NCBI RefSeq assembly: GCF_022965805.1
Contig: NC_133101.1
Coordinates: 15,471,054-15,535,053, forward strand
Source: Primulina eburnea
Lineage: Eukaryota > Streptophyta > Magnoliopsida > Lamiales > Gesneriaceae
Reading direction: 5' to 3'
Length of the DNA stretch: 64,000 bases
Position numbers and translations under genes: made by a program. This document shows positions 11,401 through 22,559 of this stretch, piece after piece; position 1 is the stretch's first letter; each line of letters starts with the position of its first letter. The notes beneath the pieces are model-generated. The model was not told the origin of the DNA, searched no databases, and saw nothing but the letters and a program-made list of their open reading frames with translations.

Positions 11401-11730
11401 GTTCTGGATAAAAAAAATATATAGATCATGTTTTAAAGATGATGATATTTTGTATTATAAGATTAAAACGACATAATTTTTTCGTGCTCCCCGATCTTAA
11501 CATGATATCAGGGTTCAAGTTTACTGTTATATGTTGCACTTTCTCTATGGGTCATTCGCTAATATCTTGTAAATGTCACGATCTGGTTATCCATTTTTTG
11601 GTGTGAGTGGCTTGTTTGAGAGTTGTATATATGGACTTAAATAATCATCTTTTCTGAGACAACTATTGAGGTGGAGTTAAGTACAATACCATGATCTTCA
11701 TACATACTCATAAATAATTATATATAGAGT

Positions 11731-11908
11731 AGGTCTCTTGTGAGACCGTCTCACGGATCACAATCCGTGAAACGGGTCAACCCTACCCATATTCACAATA
11801 AAAAGTAATACTCTTAGTATAAAAAGTAATACTTTTTCACGGATTATCCAAATAAAGATCCGTCTCACAAAATACGACCCGTGAGACCGTCTCACACAAG
11901 TTTTTGCC
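11731..11908 (+). mobile_element. MITE-like repeat, copy 2
   Basis: Same unit as 10246-10421, inverted relative to it. It starts GGTCTCTTGTGAGACCGTCT and ends GTGAGACCGTCTCACACAAG followed by TTTTTGCC. The internal phrase AAAAAGTAATACTCTTAG is shared with copies 3 and 4. Confidence 0.65.
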
Positions 11909-11909
11909 T

Positions 11910-12026
11910 TATATATATGGGGTTTTTTGTGACTTAATTTTGGAAAATGTATATTTAGGGAATAATAAAATTTGTTCGGATATTCTGATCTTTTAAAATA
12001 TTAAAAATTAAGTTATGATGATTGTA

Positions 12027-12060
<34 letters not shown>

Positions 12061-13230
12061 TCGATTTTATGATAAACTGTTAAAAAAAACTTTTTCCAAT
12101 GGTTTTTTGGCCAATAGTTTCTCATAAAATTGTATATATATTTTTTAAATTCCATTTATATATAACTGTGTCGGGGTCGACGCATACTTGATAATTTATT
12201 GTCGTTTTCAAGGTGGAGAAGTCACATTTTACTAGGTGTAATTTGACTTTGAAAATGTTGGTTTCGGAACATTATGTATCAAATGTTTTAGAATTAAATT
12301 AAACTTTATTCGTTGGATAACTAATATATATATTAAATTAAACTTTATTTGTTGGATAACTAAAATATATACATACATGTCGTAATTTTGTTCCCTAGGT
12401 TGCATTATTAAGACGGTTGTTAAATTAAATAATCATGTCTTAATTAGTTACACTAGTTGAATATAAACAAAACTATATTTTCAAACCTCAAATAATTTAT
12501 TAATTATTATCAATGGTCAGTTAATTAAAAAAAATGTAATTTCTAGAGAGCAAGGTTCTTTTGTGGATTGTTAATTAACCGGAAAACAATTAATGAGATT
12601 CACATAAAATGTTATTTACCAAGACTGAGGTAGAATTCACCAATACTTTTTTTTAAAACAAAATTATCTAATTAAATAAAAAAAATCATGATTCCTATAT
12701 TATAAAATATGAAAAAACAAAATAAACATAAAAAAAAGTTTATTTAAAATAAAAACATAAAAGCTATTCAATTAAAAATGAGACAGAAGAAAAATAATGA
12801 TTGAAAAAAATTATTAATATGGATATATGTGTGCTTACTTAGTTAAAAAAAGTTGTTTATAAATTATAATAATGTTTCCTTTTGAAGCAAAATACATTCC
12901 GTGTACTTAATTTTCTTGAAATAAATGCTTCAGGTTAAAATTTTAAAGAACTAAAATTTGAAACGTTAAACTTGCTTGTTGGAGTGGATATTGATTTTTG
13001 TTACGTGGGAATTATCAATATATGGTATACATGGAATCTAATATTACTTTTTTTAATAAAAAAAAATATTCTTCAGATAATATTAATTATATAATATTCA
13101 AAGGGGTAGTTGGATATTTGACCCAATTAAATATATTCTTTTTGGGTTCTTTGACCTTTTTTGAACACAAAAAGACATAATCTCAAAGAAATATTGATTT
13201 TGTATGAGAGGGGGGAAGGGTTATGACTTT
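11910..13230. other. AT-rich intergenic DNA with a microsatellite
   Basis: A (TA)n(CA)n microsatellite lies at about 12026-12060. The phrase TTAAATTAAACTTTATTYGT is duplicated near 12295 and 12333. Otherwise it is AT-rich without a supported gene. Confidence 0.6.
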
Positions 13231-13231
13231 G

Positions 13232-13412
13232 AGTGGATCTCATGTGATATCGTCTCAAGGATTTTAATTTGTGAGAAGGGTCAACCCTACCCATATTCAC
13301 AATAAAAAGTAATACTCTTAGCATAAAAAATAATACATTTTCATGGATAACCCAAATAAGAGATCCGTCTCACAAATACGACCCGTGAGACCGTCTCACA
13401 CAAATTTTTGCC
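13232..13412 (+). mobile_element. MITE-like repeat, copy 3
   Basis: Same orientation as copy 2, starting near GGATCTCATGTGATATCGTC and ending CCGTCTCACACAAATTTTTG. It forms an inverted pair with copy 4, which begins about 160 bp downstream. Confidence 0.65.
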
Positions 13413-13571
13413 TATGACTTTTGTGTTTTCGACAAAAATTATGAAAAATTAGTTTATTTGGACGTAGGTTTACATTTTCTAAAAAAGATATAGTAGGATG
13501 TATCACTTAATATTTTACCGTCAAATTGTATAATCAATTATACAACAACTCAAGTATTATATTTCGAACAA

Positions 13572-13760
13572 GGCAAAAATTTATGTGAGATGGTCTCACG
13601 GATCATATTTGTGAGACGGATCTCCGATTTGGGTCACCCATGAAAAAGTATTACTTTTTATGCTAAGAGTATTACTTTTTATTGTGAATATGGGTAGGGT
13701 TGATCCGTCTCACGGATTAAGAGACGGATTAAGCTCTGTGAGACGATCTCACATGAGACC
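13572..13760 (-). mobile_element. MITE-like repeat, copy 4
   Basis: Same unit as copy 1, starting GGCAAAAATTTATGTGAGAT and ending GATCTCACATGAGACC. It lies in inverted orientation to copy 3, so a transcript across both could fold into a long hairpin. Confidence 0.65.
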
Positions 13761-16700
13761 CTTTCTTCGAACAATATATATATCCAATGGGGACAATAGT
13801 TGAAATTTTTTAATATAAATTCATTTCAAAGAGTAACTACTATACTAGAAATTAGAGGAACGCCAGACAAGAATCCATTCCATCGGGTGAAAATGTACTA
13901 AATAATTCCGGCAACAATCTATTTCTAAGATTTGTGTGAGAGCTCCACACCAATTCAAAAATGAGCAACCACGTTCAATCCCATTTTTTTACTCTGTATT
14001 TTACATGAATTTGGCACTACTCTTTCATTTAATTTATTTAACTAATTTAGACAGTCCCCATCTTTCCCATTAAATAAATAAATAAATAAATATATACCAA
14101 GAAACTGGTTTGTTAATGATGCAGTGAAACAATCCTTTTTGAAGTGATGGAACCATCTTAAGATAAAATAAGAATAAGCAAGATGGTTTTTTTTAAAAAA
14201 AAAAATTCGAGTGATATTGGATTTAGACAAAAACATGTAAATTTTGGTTGTCACATACATATATTCCATGTTTTAGACAACTAAATTGATTTAATTATTA
14301 GAAACTAAAAATTTGGTTCCAATTTATTTTCTCGTGTCTTAGTTGTAACCAAGGTTCTAAAAAACGTGAAGCGCCCCGAAGCACGGATATCGAGTTCCAA
14401 GCTTTTCAAGCTTAAACGAGATTAGCACAGACTTAAGCGTGAAAAAACGTTTTTTTTATCTTTAGTGTAGTTGTAATTATATCAAACCAATAAATAGATA
14501 AAATAATACATAAATATTATAAATTTAAGTTTGATACATTAATTCTCATATTTATAAAGGTATTAAAATCTCAAACTTACAATCTTTATTTGTTTTTGCA
14601 ACTAAATCACATTAAAAATGTTAAATATTTGTCAAATCATTATCGGACATGCTTAACAATATTTAAAATTAAAAAATAAACATCTAAATATAAATCTAAT
14701 TTATTATTTTAAAATAAAAATACATACCATATAAAAAAAATTAAAAATAAATAAATGCGATTAATTGTGCTTAAGCACACTTAATTAAACGTCTTAATTA
14801 CGCTTAATTCGGTCAAACGACAGTTTAACCGTTTTTTTCCGCTTTTCTCCGATGGCGTTTTTGTCGAGCTTCAAGCTTAAGCTCCAAGCTCTTTTTTCTT
14901 CTTATGTTAGTACAAATTAGGTCGATATCGGCAATCCGGTCCCGCAGGAAGTTGTAACAACATCTATTTTTCAAATTTTTGTGGATGTAGTTTCTTCCAT
15001 AAATATGGACGTAGTTTGATTAATAAAAAATATTTGATTTTGAACAAACATTTACTCGAGTGTTGCTACATTTTCGAGATTTTGCTGACTATTTCGTGTG
15101 AATCAACATGATAATCATGGTTCTATATGCTCTCACCACATAGTTTTTTAATATATCATGTCGATTTCGATTCTGATGATACCAAAATTTTATATCGGGT
15201 TTGATGTAGAGAGCGAATCTTCAAAATTTCGCATATGAGTGGGTCGGTTCGGGTCGGGGCTCTGTACCAACAAATAGGGTTAAGGGGTACCAAAGAGTTT
15301 CTCGATGTGATCTCTCTGATGCTTAAATCAGTCCAGAGATCAAAACTTAAGAGAGAAATATGATAATACTAAGTTGGGAAGATATTTTTTGTCAAAATCG
15401 TGACCAATACCTAATATTTATAGAAGCGTGAGATACAAGTTACTTCGTTGGAGTATAATTCTTACTATGATAGAATCCTACATGAGATAGAAATCAACAG
15501 ACAATAGAACTCCTTAACCATAATGGCTAGGACTCTTATCTTATCTCAATGAGATTTTATCGAATCTCATATTTATCGGATCTTCTCCTATTATCTAACG
15601 TTGTTGGGGCTCGGACTTCTCGACCACACTGATGAGCTCGGGCATCTGGGGATCAACGCTGAGGAAATCGGCCTGACTAAAATTCACGGGCTCATATAAG
15701 CTCGGACTATTGAGCTTGGACGATTGGGCTCTTGACCCATAACAAGGCCTCGGCTTTAAGAGGCTATGGTCAATTTTGAGAGGGGTTTGGATTCGTCACG
15801 ATGTGTCAATTTCAAGGACATCATATTCCTATGTAAATATGGGAGTTAAATTCCCTCCAATGAGGGGGAGCTCCTTGTGCGCGGCGTAGCATAAGGTCTA
15901 GCTGCTGTTGATTGGCTGAGTCACCATGATTTACCTCCTCTCACAATCCTGTCGGGCTGGGGGTGAGAGGCGCCTAAGGTGAGCGATTTCACCTTTTGGA
16001 GCAATATTCCTATGTAATTAGAAAATCAAGATTTAATTGTATTCAAACCAAATTCAAAAGTTTTACTGATGCATATCTTATAATTTATTTTCTGTTGGAG
16101 AAACATATTTTTCGTTCGAGTTAGGTAGTAGTCTTGATAATTATAGTAATTAAAGAACTATCCCTTAATATATTGAATAATATTCAAATAATCAATTATG
16201 TTAAACCAAATAATTTTTTATTTATCGTATTAACGTATTCGGGGCACGTAAGTAAATTATTGAAATAATTGTTTCCTCTCACTGTAAAAAAATGTAAAAA
16301 AACTTGTCGTATTTTCTTGCACGACATATGAGGATTATTCAATTAATTAATTTAATAAGTTGGTTAATGTGGATGTATCTGCATAATTAATACAAGTTGT
16401 TGTAGTTGTAAACAAAAGGATATGCCCTACGTTTAGGGTTTTAGAAAAGAGCACAAATGGATGAATACAGTACTCTTGTTTTGTTCTATCAAATATAGGC
16501 AATGTCCGGGAGGAAATGGATAGCATTTAATATGTAAATATTAGGCATACAAAATATTTATTTATGTATATCTTAATCGATAAATTATAACCACTTTAAT
16601 CGGGCTAGAAATAAACTAATCAGGGTCGATATATCGCCATTAAACCAAGTTCGAGTTCTAATTCGAGTAATTACATCTTAAAGTTAAAACGTGAACGCAA

Positions 16701-17830
16701 CTAAAATTTGATCTTCGATAAAAATTAAAAATTTTCAGACCGAAAGAAACACCGCCTCCCTTCATCCCTAAATCGTATGCTTAAATTGATCAATTGATTT
16801 TGGACCACATATATATTATAATTCCTCGATAAAAGCAAGCGGCCAATAAATAAATAGCAAACTAAGTACTTAAGGGTAGTTCGATTAGAGATTTGGGATA
16901 ACGGGAAATTGACTTTCAGTCCTCAGTCGTCGATTTTTTTGTGTTCAGTCCCTGGATATTTTTTTAATACAACATTTTCACATGAAGTGTACCACATTTC
17001 CACATGAAGTATACCACATTTTGTATGACATAATACCACAATTTTGAAGGTAGGGAGTGAACTCAAAAAATGTTTTGATTGACGATTTTTCACCAACTTC
17101 TTCTATAAATAAATATTTAACGTTGATCTAAACACTGATCCGACAAGTAACATACTTAATTATCATTTATTTAACTCAGATTGACATCATTATATATAAT
17201 ATAATTCAGAGGAATGCCTTTTTTTTCACTTTTTTTTTTGAACGGAGTAGGTTAAAAACCACGTAATTCGATATATCATACTAAATCATCTCTATATAGT
17301 AAATTTATATAAAAAAATAATGATGAAAAAAAATCGAAATTCTAAATATTGATTAAACGAATACAACTCAGACACCTTTCATCGCAAAAATAATAGTTCG
17401 GTGGATTTGGTCTGGATGAATAAACGATATGGACGAGATTGGTAGGGATTAAATCATTAAATCACACGTGGATTCATTCGGTAAAAGCTAGGTGGGTTTC
17501 ATTAAAGAACCATTGGTAGGGATTAAATCTCTAATAGAACATTTTTATCTCACCAAAACTTATATATATTGGCATTGACGTAATCCATATTTAAAAAATG
17601 AAAAGACGTTCAGATCGCTCTCTTAGCAAAGTCAGTTATTAAAACACATACACACACACACACGCTGTATCCCCAAAAAATGGCATTTCGACGTATCTTG
17701 ATTAAATTTCTGTCATATATACCAAAAAATTCTAAATGTTTTTTTAGAACTTCCATGCACATGAACAAAAAAATATATATATATAACACAACATGCATAT
17801 GATGTGCATTACGTGGTGTCGCAAACTCCC
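13761..17830. other. Intergenic DNA with unplaced repeat remnants
   Basis: No gene is supported. The block 14345-14900 has AAGCTT-rich sequence with GTGAAGCGCCCCGAAGC at its start and GAGCTTCAAGCTTAAGCTCC at its end, which looks like a degraded repeat. The block 15240-16000 is more GC-rich than its surroundings (TCGGTTCGGGTCGGGGC; GCTCGGACTTCTCGACC) and reads like an old LTR fragment, but I found no partner copy or boundary. A (CA)n run lies at about 17645-17663. The rest is AT-rich. Confidence 0.4.
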
Positions 17831-17839
17831 CATGTCATG

Positions 17840-18566
17840 TAGCTAGCTTGTCCTGCAACAGTGCAATTTGCCTACCCCGGCGGCCACCGGTCGCTGTCGT
17901 GGACCAACATCTTTACCGGAAATAGGCCGCTTGGTTGGTTGACACCAGCCACAGTCCACGCCTATACCCTTGCCTAGGGATGATGACGTGGCCCCATGGT
18001 CCCATTTGCACCCCGCTGCAGAGGATCTCAGACGTGTCTGGGCCCCACATTGTCTCCCTCTCACCATACACAGCCACATTGACGAGATTACCCCTCGTCG
18101 GTTTACCACTTTCTTAGAAGCAGCCGTCTATTTGAGTGGAAGCTGTAACAAATATATATAATCTAATATTAAATTAACTGGAGAGAAATTAGTTAAATAA
18201 TTTCGGTTGATTTTTTTTTTTAAAAAAATACCTCTCCAAATGAATGATCAACTCTTTTAAAAAAATGATCTTTTCAAAAAAAAAAAGTTGATCAAAATTA
18301 AAAAAAATATCCCATTAATTTGCGTGTAAGTTAAATATCTTATATCATTTCTACTAGCTTCAATTATACTCAAGATACACTATAAATATCTAATAAATAA
18401 TATATAAAAATGAATTTTCACTATATAATACAACCCATTCTCAATTATAAATAATAAAAATATAATATTTTCCATAATTCCATTTCCTACCCAACATAAC
18501 AAGAAATTCAAACAATTTAGAGTGACGAGTCATTCCATTCCAAGCCTCTCTCCTCCACTATATATA
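17840..18566 (+). promoter_or_regulatory. GH3 upstream region: GC-rich island, AuxRE, TATA box
   Basis: A GC-rich island (about 17840-18125) stands out from the AT-rich surroundings upstream of the GH3 gene. It contains TGACGTGGC (17984-17992), a bZIP/ABRE-type core, and TGTCTC (18051-18056), the canonical auxin response element bound by ARF factors. TGTCTG occurs at 18035-18040. A TATATATA box lies at 18559-18566, followed by a CT-rich leader and the start codon 137 bp downstream. GH3 promoters are classic auxin-response promoters in which ARF and bZIP sites lie close together. The functional assignment here is inference. Confidence 0.55.
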
Positions 18567-18702
18567 CCACAAACGCCCCATCCTCATTTCACCATCTTCT
18601 TCCCAATATTCCTCTATCCTTCTCCCTACTCTCTCCCAATCATTAAACTAATAACGAAAACTCTTCGACAACCACATAATTATTCTTAATCTGCTTGCAG
18701 AA

Positions 18703-20718
18703 ATGGCGGTTGATTCGATCTTGTCATCTCCACTAGGCCCTCCGGCTTGCGAGAAGGATGCCAAAGCCCTTCAGTTCATCGAAGAAATGACACGCTACGC
18801 GGACTCGGTACAGGAGAATGTCTTGGCCGAAATCCTGGCCCGGAATGCGAACACAGAGTATCTGGAAGGGTACAAGCTCGGCGGAGCCACCGACCGCGAG
18901 ACTTTTAAGTCGAAAATCCCGGTGGTCACGTATGAGGATCTCCATCCTTTGATCCAAAGAATTGCTGATGGTGATCGCTCTCCGATTCTGTCCGCTCACC
19001 CCGTCTCTGAATTCCTCACCAGGTAATTGTTATTGTCAGATATAGGCTATGATTATAAATATTACTGAAATCGAATCATGCAACATTCGATGAAGAAACT
19101 GATTTTTTTTTAAATGTTTTTCAGCTCGGGAACTTCAGCTGGTGAGAGAAAACTCATGCCCACTATTCAAGAAGAATTAGATCGTCGCCAGCTTCTTTAC
19201 AGCCTTCTCATGCCTGTTATGAACCTGTAAGTATAATAACTTCTTATTTTTTTGCAAAAATTGGATTTTTTTTAATATCAAAATTGGCTTGAAATCTTGT
19301 TTTCTGATGATGGGCTTTCGTGTCTTGTATGGAACAGTTACGTTCGAGGACTGGACAAAGGGAAAGGATTGTACTTCTTGTTCATAAAATCTGAGACGAA
19401 AACTCCTGGCGGGCTAGTGGCGCGACCCGTACTCACCAGCTACTACAAAAGCGAACAATTCAAGAGACGGCCCTACGACCCGTACAACGTGTACACGAGC
19501 CCGAACGAGGCCATCCTTTGTCCCGACTCGTTTCAAAGCATGTACACCCAAATGCTTTGCGGCCTTTACGAGCGGGAGCAAGTCCTCCGTGTCGGTGCGG
19601 TGTTCGCGTCGGGTCTTCTCCGGGCCATCCGGTTCCTCCAGCTGAATTGGCAGCAATTGGCCAGGGATATCCGAACGGGGACGCTCAACCCGAAAGTTAC
19701 CGACGCTTCGATCCGCGAATGCATGGCCGGGATTTTGAGACCCGACTCATGTTTGGCTGACTTCATTTGCAAGGAGTGCGGTGATGATAATTGGGAAAGA
19801 ATTATTACCAGGATTTGGCCAAATACTAAGTATCTTGACGTGATTGTTACCGGCGCGATGGCTCAATATATCCCAACTCTTGATTACTACAGCGGAGGAT
19901 TGCCGAAGGCCTGCACGATGTACGCGTCTTCCGAGTGCTATTTTGGGCTCAATCTCAATCCCATGTGCAATCCTTCGGAAGTTTCCTACACCATCATGCC
20001 GAACATGGCCTACTTCGAGTTCTTGCCGAACGAGCCAAGCTCAAACTCAACCGTCTCCTCCCGCCGCTCGCCACCCAAACTTGTCGACCTCGCCGACCTA
20101 GAAATCGGCAAGGAATATGAACTCGTGATCACCACCTACGCCGGCCTATACAGGTACCGAGTAGGCGACATCCTGCGCGTCACCGGCTTCCACAACTCTG
20201 CCCCGCAATTCCACTTCGTGAGGCGAAAGAACGTGCTACTCAGCATCGACTCGGACAAGACCGACGAGGCCGAGCTACAAGCTTCCGTGGCCAAAGCATC
20301 ACAGCTGTTGCGCGAATTCAACACGTCAGTGGTCGAGTACACGAGCTATGCGGACACGAACTCTATCCCGGGACATTACGTGATATATTGGGAGTTGCTA
20401 GCAAAGGACTCAGCCAACTCCCCCACCGACCTCGCCCTGCGCCAATGCTGCCTAGCCATGGAGGAGTCACTAAACTCTGTGTACCGCCAGTGTCGTGTAG
20501 CGGACAACTCCATTGGCCCGCTGGAGATCCGAGTCGTGAAAAACGGAACCTTCGAGGAGCTGATGGACTATGCCATTTCCAGGGGAGCTTCCATAAACCA
20601 ATACAAGGTGCCAAGGTGTGTGAGTTTCACACCAATAATGGAACTCCTCGACTCAAGAGTAGTGTCTACACATTTTAGCCCATCATTGCCCCATTGGACC
20701 CCAGAACGACGTCGTTGA
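18703..20718 (+). CDS. GH3: GH3 auxin-amido synthetase (GH3.1-like), three exons
   Basis: Exons are 18703-19022, 19125-19226 and 19338-20718, totalling 1803 nt or 600 residues plus stop, the usual GH3 length. Both introns are GT-AG and rejoin the frame exactly: [10 protein letters not shown] spans exons 1-2 and [11 protein letters not shown] spans exons 2-3. GH3 enzymes adenylate a carboxylic hormone with ATP and transfer it to an amino acid in the cytosol. The group II members conjugate indole-3-acetic acid, lowering free auxin. Visible nucleotide-binding motifs are [10 protein letters not shown] (about residues 107-116), [14 protein letters not shown] (about 336) and YRYRVGD (about 412). 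The start [20 protein letters not shown] and the end PHWTPERRR resemble GH3.1 proteins of group II. An Arg replaces the usual Pro in YVPGLDKG. The gene is intact and much more GC-rich than its surroundings. Substrate choice is inferred from family resemblance. Confidence 0.93.
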
Positions 20719-21752
20719 AAGAGCCACCCGAAAAAAAAATGACCGACCAAGAAATGTTACTTATTTTGTTGTTTCTTTTCATTTTTGTTATATATGTAAT
20801 TAGGTACGATGTAAAGTAGAAAGGGACATCTAAAAGTTAGGCTCGTATTTGGTTTAATGAATTGCTCTTTTTTCTTCCTTTTGTTCTTTCTCTCAAGCAA
20901 ACATATCTCAACTCATAATTATGTGATTGTTGATTATTTCCATTTTCTGCAGGTCTATTTCTCGCTTTACGTTAGCAAAATGATGACCTATTTGATGTCG
21001 ATCGGCAAACTAAATAATTGACGATTATTTTCATACTCACACCACGGTTCCCAGGATCCGTGAAACCAACATAGCATACCGAAATCGCAGCGTTTTTTAG
21101 TTCCGGTTCCGATTTCCAAAAATAAACTAAAAATTAAACATTAAAAAGTGTTTTTCATTTCACTGGTGAGATATTTACATTGTTGCCAAATATTTGTTCG
21201 TGAGACCATAGCTTATCTATGCATTTCGAGCATGGAAAATCAGAGTTTCGTGGGCCGAAAACAGTGACAAAGTCACACGCACGCATGTGTGTACATCGTG
21301 CATACCATGTGAAAACGTAACTTCTGTATGGAACCCGATCCCCTGCTGTGCACAGCATGATGCTGTGCACAAATTGATTTTTTTTTATTTTTTTTTTAAT
21401 TTTTCTTTTCTCTTTTCTCTTTTTTTCTCTCTCTTTTTCTACTTTTTTTCCCTCCATTTTTCTCTCTTCCACAAACATTATTCACACACTTTTATATGAA
21501 AATAGTATAAACATTTGTTTTCATCTCGTCTTCTTTTGTCCATTTTCTTCTTTTTCTCGTTTTTCCTCTAACTCAATTTTATTATTATTTTTTTGCAGGA
21601 AATACTATAACATACCAGGTTCGATTTTTTCTTCTTTTAAATGTCTAATTGTTTAGCTATCGATTTTTTTATTTGATTTTATTGGTTTCTATTTTTATGT
21701 TGCTATTGATCTGAAACAAGCCAAAAATTTTATTGATACTTTCAGATTCTTG
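20719..21752. other. GH3 3' flank and CT-rich intergenic DNA
   Basis: AT-rich sequence after the GH3 stop probably contains the 3' UTR; I cannot fix the poly(A) site. A long CT/T-rich stretch lies at 21380-21600. A TTTTTTTGCAGGAAATAC-like acceptor near 21598 and another TTTCAG near 21745 could have preceded exons of the FRS relic. Confidence 0.4.
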
Positions 21753-22549
21753 ATGGATTATAATTCAAATATCGAATTCAAGCCTAAGATTGGTTGGAAT
21801 TTGATAGTCTAGACGAGTCTTGGAAGTTTTGGGTTGAATATGGTGGAAAAACTGGATTTGGAGTTAGGAAGCATTATTTTAACAAGAACAAGAACACCGG
21901 ATTTATAACTTCTTATAAATATGTTTGTTGCAAGGAGGGTGTTCGTAAAAATGACAAAAGAGAATCATCGACACTCAATCCTCGGCTTGAGACTCGAACA
22001 AATTGTAAAGTAAGAATGGGTGTCACATTTGTGGATAGTAAATATAAAGTTAATGAGTTTATCGAAGAGCATAATCACTCACTCCATATTCAAGAAACAA
22101 TTCATATATTGTCTTCCCAACGTAAAATTACAGAAGTTCAAGCCTATGAGATTGATTTGGCAGAGGATGTTGGGCTTAAACAAAAATCAAATTTTCAGTT
22201 GATGAGTAAGCATGCAGGGGGAATAGATGGTCTTGGTTATACAAGGTTGGATGCTAAAAATTATATTCGATCCAAAAAACAAAGAAGTATGGTATATGGG
22301 GAAGTTGGTTGTCTGCTGCGATATTTTCAACAACAATTATCTAAAAATCCATCATTTTACCATGCTAATCAGATGGATGTGGAGGAACAGATAACAAATG
22401 TCTTTTGGGCTGATGCGAGAATGCTAATCGATTATGAGTATTTTGGTGATGTTGTGTCACTAGATATCACGTATTGTACGAACCGTGCATACCGACCACT
22501 TGCTATCTTCTCAGGTTTCAAATATTATTTTCTCGATTGTAATTGTTAA
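21753..22549 (+). pseudogene. FAR1-related sequence (FRS) gene, truncated and frameshifted
   Basis: The open frame from 21794 encodes the FAR1 DNA-binding domain region (SWKFWVEYGGKTGFGVRKHY, YKYVCCKEG, the EEHNHSLH zinc-binding histidines). It then encodes the beginning of the MULE-type transposase core (FWADARMLIDYEYFGDVVSL). FRS proteins are transcription factors domesticated from Mutator-like transposases. A better start, ATG at 21753 (MDYNSN...FKPKIG), is out of frame by one base at about 21794, consistent with a one-base deletion. The coding sequence ends at 22549 after the phrase AIFSG. Most of the MULE domain and the SWIM zinc finger are missing. TTCTCAG/GTTTC there could be an exon end, but I see no downstream exon. 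It is most likely a truncated pseudogene. It could also be a fragment of an unrecognised split gene. Confidence 0.75.
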
Positions 22550-22559
22550 AATATTATTA

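Noticed and set aside
15240..16000. GC-richer block as a gene or a defined LTR
   Set aside because: No open frame or domain and no second copy in the window, so I could not define a boundary; left as an unplaced repeat remnant.
18733..18999. Antisense and alternative frames over GH3 exons
   Set aside because: Shadow frames of a GC-rich coding region; only the sense frame matches GH3 motifs and splices cleanly.
21155..21478. Lysine/glutamate-rich open frame downstream of GH3
   Set aside because: Produced by a CT-rich low-complexity tract; no domain and no splice support.
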